Shown one piece after another: positions 34,192 to 44,460 of a stretch of 64,000 nt of DNA. The notes beneath the pieces are model-generated. The model saw only the letters and a list, made by a program, of their open reading frames with translations, was not told the DNA's origin and did not search any database. The stretch comes from Polyodon spathula (Eukaryota > Chordata > Actinopteri > Acipenseriformes > Polyodontidae): assembly GCF_017654505.1 (NCBI RefSeq), contig NC_054547.1, forward strand, positions 25,115,975-25,179,974. The letters are read 5' to 3'. Every line of letters starts with the position of its first letter. The first letter of the stretch is position 1. The position numbers were made by a program, and so were the translations under genes.

Positions 34192-35706
34192 CAGGGCCGG
34201 TGCAAGGATTTTTGCCGCCCTAGGCAAACAAAATTTTGTCACCCTCCCTTCCACTTTTTTTAAAATTGTATATATACTGAGCATTAAAATAAATGTATCA
34301 TTTATATTTGAACATCTAAAAGAAACGTATCACTTATATTTGGATAAAATTTACAAGAAAAATAACATGTTTTAGAGCAGGTGCAGTGACTTTTTATTGT
34401 GCTGATTAACAACTGACATCACGAAGAAGCTGCAAAATGATCTTGGGAAGGTGTTGTGACTCTTGGTCTCCCAGTTCATGGCCTGTCATTGACAGAGTGT
34501 GTCTGGTTATACAGTCTTCCCAGGTTTGAAATTGTTGGCTGTTAGCACCCAAGAAGGCGAGTCACAGCATGCTGCCCTAGTCCAGCCTCCAACATACCGA
34601 TTGCATGAAGGCGTTGCTCTCTTGACAGAAATGGCATATTGTTTTTTTTTCTGTGATTTTCTTTAATGCTTTTATTCAAGCTTGCAATTCAACAGCTGAA
34701 ATCACTCCAAATCTAGCGTCAAATCAACTGCCTCACTAATTAGGTGATTAAGTGCATATGCTTCAGTTATAGTCACTCAGCTAAAATCACAAAGTACAAA
34801 AGTACGAACTGTCTCTCTTTAGTGCATACACAAGAACTGTATTGAGAATTTTAAGAAAATAAATTTGAGAGGAGAAAAGCGTATGAGATTTTTAACTTTC
34901 ACAACTGAAGAGGTTCTGGGGCTGTGCCTGCCCTGGCATTACGGCAAAAGTTAAAAGTCTTTCTTCGCCATCAGCCCAGGTGGCTGCGGGAAGATGCCGA
35001 AATGACATAAAATTAAAGAATCTTTACTGATGTGTTATGAAAACGCTTAAATGGCACACCACCACTCTATTTGCAGTGCCTGGGCACTGATGAAGCAAGC
35101 TATTTTCCTTGTTGTGTCAAGGCAATAATAAGCCGTGCGGAAATCAAATATTTATTTTTCTGCTCCTTCAAGTAGTGTTTAGTGACTTAAGGGCCTACTT
35201 GGCGAGATTTGTTGTCAAAAGCAACTAGCTACAAATCTACAGATTACCAGGACAGTCACTGGAGAATTTCAGAGATATAAAATAGGTAAAAAGTTTCGAT
35301 TATCCTGTATTAGCAACGTCCTTTTATAAGAATCATTGTCAGGGTAATTAAATGAAATCCAATAATGCCCCGCCCCATTTGAATGTGCAAGGAATTTCAA
35401 TGTGTCCTTTGCTTAGCAACGGGTTCAACAACCACTAGCCTGTTACCAGGGGAGACCAGATTTCACACCAGCATGATCACCCCCCTCCCCCAGAGTTCCC
35501 GTACTTCCGTACTGCTCATGATATGGTTCGGTAACATCAGCGATAAGTTTTGCAGAACAGGAAACAGTGATCTAAGATGTTGAACATTTTACGACTAAAT
35601 AAATGTGAAGAATAAAATGTAATTATGTACCGTTTTTGCCATCCCTTTTAATCTGCCACCCTAGGTGGCCCACCTGATCTGCCTATATGGTTATGCTGCG
35701 CTGCTG
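34192..35706. mobile_element. Candidate non-autonomous DNA transposon (hAT-like)
   Basis: It begins CAGGGCCGGTGCAAGGATTT with TTGCCGCCCTAGGC and ends CCACCCTAGGTGGCCCACC...GCTGCGCTGCTG. The ends carry inverted, imperfect CCTAGG-containing similarity and CAG/CTG termini. No transposase frame is seen inside, and an exact 8-bp target duplication was not found. Confidence 0.35.
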
Positions 35707-36237
35707 ATAAATAGTTCTAATTTCAAACCGTTGTAAAAAATAATGCACAAGCAGCAAAGTGTTCCGAAGCAGTATGTTTCCTAATGGACTATTTTTACCT
35801 CAGTTATTGGACTGACAAATTAGTAGTCATTGTACACCTAGCAGGAACTGCACAAGAGGTTCCAGTTCAGGGAAAGTGAGTTAGACATGAAGGGAGTGGC
35901 ACTCCAAATACATGCACAGTCGGTGAAAGTTTGAGCCGACAACAAAAATGACATAGAAGAGGATACATTTTGAATCACAATACCAAGTCTAGCGCGCTAC
36001 CAGCGTGGAACAACAAGTGCCTCAATATTTTGCTGCTTTTAATTATGATGTAATGTTCATGCAATGACATGCTTAATCCACCAACAGTTACCAAGTAAGA
36101 GCAGAAAACATTGGTAGTTACCATTACAAAATGGTTATGTATGTCCCAAAATCTTAATGATAACCAAATAGTGTACACCAAAACAGTACAGATTATTGGT
36201 AAATGATTCCTTAAGTAACTGAAATACAACAAGGTGC
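35707..36237. other. Intergenic, nothing recognised
   Basis: 3' of the receptor pseudogene; no features seen. Confidence 0.5.
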
Positions 36238-36691
36238 CTAAATCAATATACTGATCTGACCGAGAGTGTTTAATATTTCCCTGTACCTCAGTCCATACAG
36301 GTAAGGAAAAAAAGCTCTCGGCAGCATCATCAGAAAGTTGCTATTTGCAGCACTTGTCCACACCCTGACATCCGAGCTCACATGATCCTTCTAAAACAAA
36401 ATAAACTCGATGGTGAAAACCAAACCAGGGCCGAAGTAAAGGAGAAGCATCACAGCGTGAACAATTAAAGTCACTTTAGCCCGCGAGTAACGACTCTGCC
36501 AAAGGCCATTTGTCTTGGTGATCCAGTACAAGCGTATGTAACAAAACACAACCACAGACAAACACAGTAAGAAGCCTAAAGTGAAGCACACGTGGACACT
36601 AATTATCATTTCATTACCTACTGGCCCGGAGCCCAGAGTCAATGGCATGAGACAAACCTTATGCTGTTTAAAAGGTTGGTTGTCAAGCATT
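36238..36691 (-). pseudogene. GPR148-like receptor, C-terminal half of CR1-split copy
   Basis: The frame reads MLDNQPFKQHKVCLMPLTLG, then TM5 (VHVCFTLGFLLCLSVVVFCY), the family signature KTNGLWQSRYSRAKVTLIVH, TM6, an in-frame TAG at 36391-36393, and in the same frame NFLMMLPRAFFPYLYGLRYR up to a natural stop at 36238-36240. The LINE begins immediately 5' of the first codon shown. The N-terminal part of the same gene continues at 40831. The stop inside the loop before TM7 shows decay in addition to the insertion. Confidence 0.85.
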
Positions 36692-36797
36692 TCATAAGAA
36701 CATAAGAAAGTTTACAAACGAGAGGAGGCCATTCAGCCCATCTTGCTTGTTTGGTTGTTAGTAGCTTATTGATCCCAGAATCTCATCAAGCAGCTTC

Positions 36798-39430
36798 TTG
36801 AAGGATCCCAGGGTGTCAGCTTCAACAACATTACTGGGGAGTTGATTCCAGACTCTCACAATTCTCAAAAGTGCCTCCTATTTTCTGTTCTGAATGCCCC
36901 TTTGTCTAAACTCCATTTGTGACCCCTGGTCCTTGTTTCTTTTTTCAGGCTGAAAAAGTCCCTTGGGTCGACACTGTCAATACCTTTTAGAATTTTGAAT
37001 GCTTGAATTAGGTCGCCACGTAGTCTTCTTTGTTCAAGACAGAACAGATTCAATTCTTTTAGCCTGTCTGCATATGACATGCCTTTTAAGCCCGGAATAA
37101 TTCTGGTCGCTCTTCTTTGCACTCTTTCTAGAGCAGCAATATCTTTTTTATAGCGAGGTGACCAGAACTGCACACAATATTCAAGATGAGGTCTTACTAG
37201 TGCATTGTACAGTTTTAACATTACTTCCCTTGATTTAAATTCAACACTTTTCACAATGTATCCGAGCATCTTGTTAGCCTTTTTTATAGCTTCCCCACAT
37301 TGTCTAGATGAAAACATTTCTGAGTCAACAAAAACTCCTAGGTCTTTTTCATAGATTCCTTCTCCAATTTCAGTATCTCCCATATGATATTTATAATGCA
37401 CATTTTTATTTCCTGTGTGCAGTACCTTACACTTTTCTCTATTAAATGTCATTTGCCATGTGTCTGCCCAGTTCTGAATCTTGTCTAGATCATTTTGAAT
37501 GACCTTTGCTGCTGCAACAGTGTTTGCCACTCCTCCTACTTTTGTGTCGTCTGCAAATTTAACAAGTTTGCTTACTATACCAGAATCTAAATCATTCATG
37601 TAGATTAGGAATAGCAGAGGACCTAATACTGATCCCTGTGGTACACCGCTGGTTACCACACTCCATTCTGAGGTTTCTCCTCTAATCAGTACTTTCTGTT
37701 TTCTACATGTTAACCACTCCCTAATCCATGTACATGTGTTTCCTTGAATCCCTACTGCGTTCAGTTTGAGAATTAATCTTTTGTGCGGGACTTTGTCAAA
37801 AGCTTTCTGGAAATCTAAATAAACCATGTCATATGCTTTGCAATTATCCATTGTCGATGTTGCATCCTCAAAAAAATCAAGCAAGTTAGTTAGACACGAT
37901 CTCCCTTTCCTAAAACCATGTTGACTGTCTCCCAGGACCCTGTTACCATATAGGTAATTTTCCATTTTGGATCTTATTATAGTTTCCATAAGTTTGCATA
38001 TAATAGAAGTCAGGCTTACTGGTCTGTAGTTACCTGGTTCAGTTTTGTTTCCCTTTTTGTGGATCGGTATTACGTTTGCAATTTTCCAGTCTGTCGGTAC
38101 CACCCCTGTCAAGAGACTGCTGCATGATCTTGGTTAGCGGTTTGTAAATTACTTCTTTCATTTCTTTGAGTACTACTGGGAGGATCTCATCCGGCCCAGG
38201 GGATTTGTTTATTTTAAGAGCTCCTAGTCCCTTTAACACTTCTGCCTCAGTTATGCTAAAGTTATTTAAAACTGGATAGGAACTGGATGACATGTGGGGC
38301 ATGTTGTCAGTATCTTCCTTTGTAAAAACTTGTGAAAAGTAATCATTTAATATATTTGCTATTTTTTTTCTTCATCTACGATTTTGCCATTTGTATCTCT
38401 TAAACATTTAATCTCCTCTTTGAATGTTCGCTTGCTGTAGTAATATTGGAAAGCCATTTTGGAATTGGTTTTAGCTCCCTTAGCAATGTGCTTTTCTATT
38501 TCTCTCTTGGCCTTTCTAACTTCCTTTTTGACTGCGATTGCAGTTCTGTGTACTCTTTCTGCTTACTTTCTTTTTGGTCCTTTTTTAATGCTCTGTAAAG
38601 TGCCTTTTTTCGCTGAATATTTTTTTAATTGAGCTATTAAACCATTTTGGCAATTTAGTTTTACATTTAGATTTGTCTACTTCAGGGATGTAATTGTTTT
38701 GCGCCTCTAGTACTACATTTTTGAAGAAAAAACATCCTTCTTCTGTGTGTGTTTTCTCTATTTTACCCCAATCTACTTCTGTTAGTTTCTGTTTCATACC
38801 TTCATAGTTTGCTTTCCTAAAATTGTAAACCTGTTTTAGTTATTCTATCTTTGTTATTTGAAAAGACTAAATCAAGGCATGCCTCCCCTCAAGTCGGTAC
38901 CTTGACAAAATGTGTTAGGAAGCAGTCATTTGTCATTTCCACCATTTCTATTTCATCCTTCGTGCTACCCACCGGGTTTTCCCATTTTATTTGGGGGAAG
39001 TTGAAATCCCCCATTAGTATGGCTTCTCCTTTGCTACACGCATTTATAATGTCATTGTATAACAGATTATTGTGCTCACCGTCTGAATCTGGCGGTCTAT
39101 AGCATGCTCCTATTATTATGCCCTTTGAATTTTTGTCCGTTATTCTGACCCATATTGATTCTGTTTTATTTTCTTTGTCCAGGTTTAACACCTGGGCTTC
39201 AAGACTGTTTCTTATGTATAGCGCTACCCCTCCTCCTCTTCTGTCCTGCCTGTCTTTCCTATACAGTGTATACCCACAAATATTATATTCGTCCCCATCA
39301 CTCTCAGACAACCACGTTTCTGTAACACCTATCACATCATAGTTACCTGTTAATGCAGTAGCTTCAAGTTCTAGAATTTTGTTTCTGATACTTCTAGCAT
39401 TTAGATAAATACATTTAATGGTTGTCTTAC
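36798..39430 (-). pseudogene. CR1 ORF2: APE endonuclease and reverse transcriptase, broken
   Basis: The N-terminal part (from about 39430) is an apurinic-like endonuclease: LNARSIRN, VIGVTETWLSESDGDEYNIC, GACYRPPDSDGE, AILMGDFNFPQIKW. An in-frame TGA follows near 38888. The reverse transcriptase lies at 38302-36865 in two frames: KSPGPDEILPVVLKEM, NYRPVSLTSIICKLMETIIR, the VPQGSVLGPLLFLIYMNDL block and the FADDTKVGG catalytic box. It continues to LERVQRRATRIIPGLKGMSY and LRGDLIQAFKILKGIDSVDP. At least three disabling changes separate the blocks, so it is not active as read. Confidence 0.9.
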
Positions 39431-39642
39431 CTGAGTTGTTGTTCTTGTTTTGATGCGGTCTCCCTTCCTTTCTAGTTTAAATGCTTCTGAACCTACTCGA
39501 GGATCTTTTCTCCAAGTAGACTGGTTCCCTTGTTATTTAAGTGCAGTCCATATACAGATAGTCCTCGTTGTAGAATGTGGTCCAGTGGTCAAGATAGGTG
39601 AAGCCTTCCCGTGTGCACCACGTCTTCAGCCATGCGTTTTGA

Positions 39643-40414
39643 TTAATTATTTCCAGCTGTCCATATGGTCCTTTGCAAGGTGCCGGTAGTATACCAGAAA
39701 ATACCACAGTTTTGGTTCTCTCTTTTAAATTTCTTTCCTAGCTCTCTAAATTTGTTTTGCAGGGATTTTGGTCTGTCTCTTCCAATGTTGTTTGTACCGA
39801 TGTGGACGACTACTACCGGGTCGTCTCCTGTTCGTTCTAGGAGCCTGTCCACATTCTCAGTGATGTGCTTGAACGAGGCTCCCGGAAGGCAGCACACTGT
39901 TGTAGTAAGGGGGTCCAAACTGCGAATTGAACTTGCTGTGTTTCTCAATATGGAGTCCCCAACAATTATGACCTCCCTTCTTTTTGCTGTCTGGTCACCA
40001 CTGTCAATGGGGTCCTGGATGTTGTTCCTTTCATTCTCTTGTTGTTGGCTCAGCTCATCAAAATTCTGAAGTGACTCAAATTTGTTGGTTGTTTCGATTT
40101 CTGGTGGTTGTGATTGACGAAGTTTTTTTTTTTTCCCTGCTTCTGCCTACCTGAACCCAGCTGTTCTGACCTTCTATTTCCCTGGTGGCTTTCAGTCTGT
40201 TAGGGGTGATGCAGACTTCCATGAATTGTGGGTGCGCCAGTTCCTCAAGATCCTGTTGCTGTCTCACTTCTTCCAGCTCCATTTCTAGCATACTTACTAG
40301 TTTATGCAAGTCCTGGATAGCGCAGCACTTTACGCACACTTGGTTTAGCTCCGCTGGGTTTTCTCGGATTTCCCACATCAAGCAGGTGTCACAGATTACT
40401 GGCTTGAAGACCAT
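39643..40414 (-). pseudogene. CR1 ORF1: Cys-rich N-terminus plus SGNH/GDSL esterase
   Basis: Starting at 40414 the protein has paired cysteines (CDTCLMW, CVKCC), a short coiled-coil-like stretch (MLEMELEEVRQQQDLEELA) and a basic linker. Its frame is disturbed at a poly(A)/poly(T) run near 40120-40135. It resumes as EVIIVGDSILRNTASSIRSL, with the esterase GDS serine encoded at about 39952-39960, and HIGTNNIGRD, the block that supplies the oxyanion Asn. It stops at 39643. CR1 ORF1 proteins with PHD-like and esterase domains are known; the role is in ribonucleoprotein assembly. Confidence 0.8.
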
Positions 40415-40830
40415 GTTGAGGGTTTTTTTTTTTTAAGTTTAGTTTCTTCTGCAGCCGTCAACCTGCTTTCAAACTGCTTTCAAACTGCTTCTAAACTGCT
40501 CTATACTTTTCCACGCCTGTACTTCTCCCACTCGCTGTCGCTGGGAAGACTGCCTTGTTTAACTGCATTGTTCTGCCGTGCTGTTGGCTCCTCCCCTCGC
40601 CCATGTCTCAGAACGGCGCTGAATTTGAATCAGCTGCTCCGAGTTTCAGCTTGTTTGTTATCAGAAAAAAACACGCGGCTGTTTGACTTTGAGCTGCTGC
40701 TGTGTTTCCCCAATGTCCTCTGTTTTCTGGTTAAAGCAATTCAAGATGCAATTTCTCCTTACTGCTTCTAAACTGCTCTGCACTTTTCCACACCTGTACT
40801 TCTCCCACTCGCTGTCGCTTCCACTCGTTG

Positions 40831-41173
40831 TTTGATCATAATGGTAACTGGGTATAGGGATGCCAATATCCAAATGGCGGGCAATATCTTTTTGGTTCTG
40901 GAAGATGGCACAATGTTTTCGTAATGCAGTGGCCAGTGGACTGCCAGGTAAGTGTCAAGAACCATCAGTGTGATAGTCATGATGCCGCTGCAGTACAATG
41001 TAACAATGATAACAATGAGGATGACACAGAACAGCCTGTGCAGTGGCCAGCCTTGCACTGCCTGTGCTCAGTCCTTCAGTGACTTCAGGATCCCAAGGTA
41101 TGATAGGGGTCTTTTCCAGTTCAGAATGGTTCAGGCCCAGCAAGGACATGTTGGGATTCACTGCAATATCTGA
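40831..41173 (-). pseudogene. GPR148-like receptor, N-terminal half of CR1-split copy
   Basis: The minus strand reads NMSLLGLNHSELEKTPIIPW in one frame. In another it reads LHRLFCVILIVIIVTLYCSG, LMVLDTYLAVHWPLHYENIV (TM3 end and DRY position) and TKKILPAIWILASLYPVTIM (TM4), then IKQ at the CR1 junction. TM1 and TM2 are missing between the two parts, so the copy suffered a deletion with frame change as well as the LINE insertion. Confidence 0.8.
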
Positions 41174-42364
41174 ATAATGCTTCAGTGGTAATGGTGTGTT
41201 CTTATGTCTGGAGGAAGGGGAAACAAATTAAACTTTTATCATTTAAAAATGTCTTGAAAGGTTTCTTTTAGTATTTCTAACCCCCCCCCCCCATTGAACC
41301 TGGCTTTAGATCAATGAGAAAGGCATATGTTTAAGCCATAACTTGAAGATATATAATACAAATGATTTATTTATGTGTAAAAGTGTCTGCTAGAAGAGGA
41401 AAATAGAAGAGAAAACATGTGTTATCTTCAAATTGCAGCTCAGATATATATAAACAACAGAACCAATGCCGAAAAGCTTTTTTGTGGCCCTGTAGTATTT
41501 CCCTTTAAATAGTGGCAAAAAGACTCACAGCCAATTTGAAGGTTGACACCCACCTGGAGGTGTGAAAATTTGATTACATAGGTAAGCGACTGCAAAAAGA
41601 GAAACAGAAAATTAATAGAAAGCAACGTTGCAAGCATCTTGCTTGGTGTCATATAATAAAGATATCAGATCTTGTGGCATAGAAAGGGTTTATATGCTTT
41701 CATGTCCAAACAATTAGCTTCTGTGCTTCATTTTGGAGATAACAAAACCAGTGCTTTTATGTTTGTTGAACATCATAATCAATTTCACCCTTGCAGTTTG
41801 ACAAGACCAAAGAGCTGTTAAACAGACGTGCATGCTGTCACTAATGTGAACATGTACAGCAGGTCCCATCCCACTTAGATTAGAATTAGAGCAATGGAAA
41901 CAAAAACACTGAAAAACAACTCAAGCTTTTTCTTAAAGAAACATTCAACAATTTGGATTATATCTCCAGAGTATTAACCCAAATAACCCCCAAAGAACAA
42001 TTAGCACACCACATGTCATCAACCTGGAACAAATATAGCACACAGTGGGTTGTGGGTGCAAATAGCCCACATAATATTTCTGCACCACACAGCAAATTTG
42101 AAAAAAGAATGCAGATTTTTAAATTGATTTTTGGTTGCAAGGAGATAACATCTTATTTTGTTATTACATCAATACAGTTCAAAAGAATTTGAAGCAAATC
42201 AGGTTACTAGAATTAAGATATCGTTGGTGTATTACCACTGTGGTCCAAAATTGACACGTTATTTAAGTTTAATTATTTTATTAATTTTCAGTTCTAAAAC
42301 CATCACTCTTTAGAAATATAGCTTTTAAAAAAAATTGTACAAAGTGTCTCTTTAATCAAGTATT
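41174..42364. other. Intergenic, nothing recognised
   Basis: Contains a poly(C) run near 41280 and AT-rich sequence. No gene. Confidence 0.5.
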
Positions 42365-42665
42365 AATGTCAATACACCTGGTCAAATTATTAGGACCTGT
42401 CCACTCGATTATATTTGTCATCACACTGGTGGGGGTAATGTTATCCAGAGTTACCATGGGTCCCTTGATTATTCCAGAAGGCAATCGCCTCTTTCAAAAC
42501 AATTCACCATGTCCTATGTTAGAATTGAGAAGCATGGGAGTGACTTCCCTAGATTTGAATCTGATCAAGCATGTGTGGGATGAACTTGTGTCAAGGCTGT
42601 GGCAAACGGGGGTCCAACCAACCTGCTGTCAGGTACAAGCTCTAACAATGTGATCAGCCTGTGTA
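42365..42665 (+). pseudogene. Tc1/mariner transposase C-terminal relic
   Basis: The frame reads GPLIIPEGNRLFQNNSPCPM, then LDLNLIKHVWDELVSRLWQT. These correspond to the DNA-x-PCH and SPDLNPIEHxWDEL blocks of Tc1-like DDE transposases, with several substitutions (the Asp of the first block is Asn). About 100 residues survive and no terminal inverted repeats were identified. Confidence 0.65.
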
Positions 42666-43319
42666 CATCGCAGGGCTGCAGCATTTTAAAAGTTCTTTGT
42701 ATGTAAGGCCTATTAGTGTGTATTGCACAAAGGACTCCTGAGACGTTTGCCTTTCCATTTTTCTGTTGTAATTTATGCTATAAAGCCAAGGGATAGAACT
42801 GTATGTGCAGAATTGTATTTATTGGGGATATGACTCATATTAAATGAAATAAGACCAGCTATTAGGTTAAAGACTGTTAAAAGATAACATTGCTGTAATT
42901 AACATCCTTTCTTTGAAACTAGTCCCCTTAGGTCACCATAGAAACAAAAAAGTAACCTGAGGTAGTCATCTCCCACACTCTAACCCATCCTAATATTAAC
43001 ACATTTCAATTCATTACCATACGGCAACCTTCATTTAATTGACTTTTATATTAACTCCAATATGCACTTACTCCCATGCCATTCTAACATCAAGATCCCT
43101 ATGTCAACTATTAGAATAAACAATAATTAGAAAGCAGAACAATTTTCTAAGCTAAATTACACTTCAGAAAGTCTTGTTTACAACTGGAAATAAAGACATC
43201 AGGTACTGGATTTTATTTAAGGCATTTTAAGAGCAATTATGTTGTTTATTTTTCATTTCTTTACTTTAAAGGATTTTGTAATTGATCCATTTACATTTTG
43301 GAGTCCAGGCTATGTTATT
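42666..43319. other. Intergenic, nothing recognised
   Basis: No gene or named repeat. Confidence 0.5.
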
Positions 43320-43678
43320 GCTGACCGTGACTGGGGTTTCCTAGGAGGCGGCGCACAATTGGCCGAGCGTCACCTGGGTAGGGAGGGATTAGGTCGTCAG
43401 GACAATCCATGGTTCACTGTGCACCAGCGACCCCTGTTGCTGATAGGGTGCCTGCAGGTCTGCAGTAGAGCCATTCAGATCTGTGTTGTCCTCGGGAACT
43501 ATAGGTGTTGGTGGCTTCGCTGTGGATCCGGATTGGAAGGAACACGTTTCAAACGACACATGTTTCACCTTCCGTTTCCCGAGTCACTGGGGGTTGCAGA
43601 GGTGAACCGGGATAAAAATAACAATTGGGCATTCCAAATTGGGGAGAAAACCAGGGTAAAAACCATTTGTGATGGCTA

Positions 43679-43720
<42 letters not shown>
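43320..43720 (+). repeat. Fish SINE-type repeat with (TAA)n tail
   Basis: The body starts GGAGGCGGCGCACAATTGGC and ends AACAATTGGGCATTCC, AAATTGGGGAGAAAA, then (TAA)n at 43680-43718. This organisation matches a well-known interspersed repeat of ray-finned fishes. The open frame through it has no protein similarity. Confidence 0.7.
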
Positions 43721-43722
<2 letters not shown>

Positions 43723-44124
43723 CAAAACATGCCACTGATAAAGGGCCTCCAATAATAGCAAACGCTCTGTTTAAATTGCAGGATGAGTCATGCAAGTGTG
43801 GTTTGAAACCTGCTCACGGCAATCTGACTGGTGACCCACAGGGAGCAGTGAATTCCCTTAGAAGGTCAGGAAGGAAAATAGGCTGTGGGTTGCTTACCTC
43901 AATTGCACTTTAGTGACCACTACTGGTCAGTTTCTTGACTTCCATGGGGTCTTCCCAGGCTAGGGCCTCGCCACCAGGGTTCAGTAGCTTGGTAACATCC
44001 ACTGCTTTGGCTCAGCAAGTGAAAAGAGGGGCTTGACAGTCGAAATGAAGCTTCAGTTGATTCTGCATCTACCTGATTGGTAAGTGGGTATCAGTGGTGA
44101 GGCAACATTCAAGTTGAGCAATGT

Positions 44125-44460
44125 GGGTTACAGAACAGAAAATCTACGAAGGAAGAGAGGCCATTTGGCCCATCTATGCTTGTTTCGTTCCTAGAAGCTG
44201 ATGGATCCCAACAAGTTGTCAAGTTGATTCAGCATTCAACAACATACCTACTGTAGTTAACCCATTCCATACCCTCACCACTCTCTTCCTTCTGTCCTAG
44301 GCCTATCTCCACCTAATTTCCAACGGTGTCCTCTGGTCCTGGTTTCTGTGCTGTGCCTAAAGTGTTGGTTAGGGTTAACTATGTCAACTCCTTTCAAGAT
44401 TTTAAAGACTTCAGTCAAGCCCCCCCCCAATTGTTCTTTGTTCTAGGTTAAATGCTGTAT
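44125..44460 (-). repeat. Old CR1 3' end relic
   Basis: The blocks GAGAGGCCATTTGGCCCATC, TAGAAGCTGATGGATCCCA, CCATTCCATACCCTCACCAC, GTGTCCTCTGGTCCTGGTTT and TCCTTTCAAGATTTTAAAGA parallel the 3' part of the younger CR1 copies at 36.7 and 52.1 kb but are clearly diverged, so this is an older subfamily. Confidence 0.7.

Larger units (their letters stand above)
36692..40824 (-). mobile_element. CR1-family LINE, nearly full length, inserted in a GPCR gene
   Basis: This 4.1-kb non-LTR retrotransposon lies in the same orientation as the receptor it interrupts. Its 3' end carries a tandem 8-bp motif, TTCTTATG, the counterpart of the ATTCTATG tail of avian CR1. It contains a 5' UTR with a 275-bp-spaced duplicated block (40493-40546 and 40768-40819), ORF1 and ORF2. 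Both ORFs are broken. The 5' limit is set where receptor coding resumes (about 40825-40831). A second, 5'-truncated copy lies at 52052-52484, and an older relative at 44125-44460. Confidence 0.92.
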
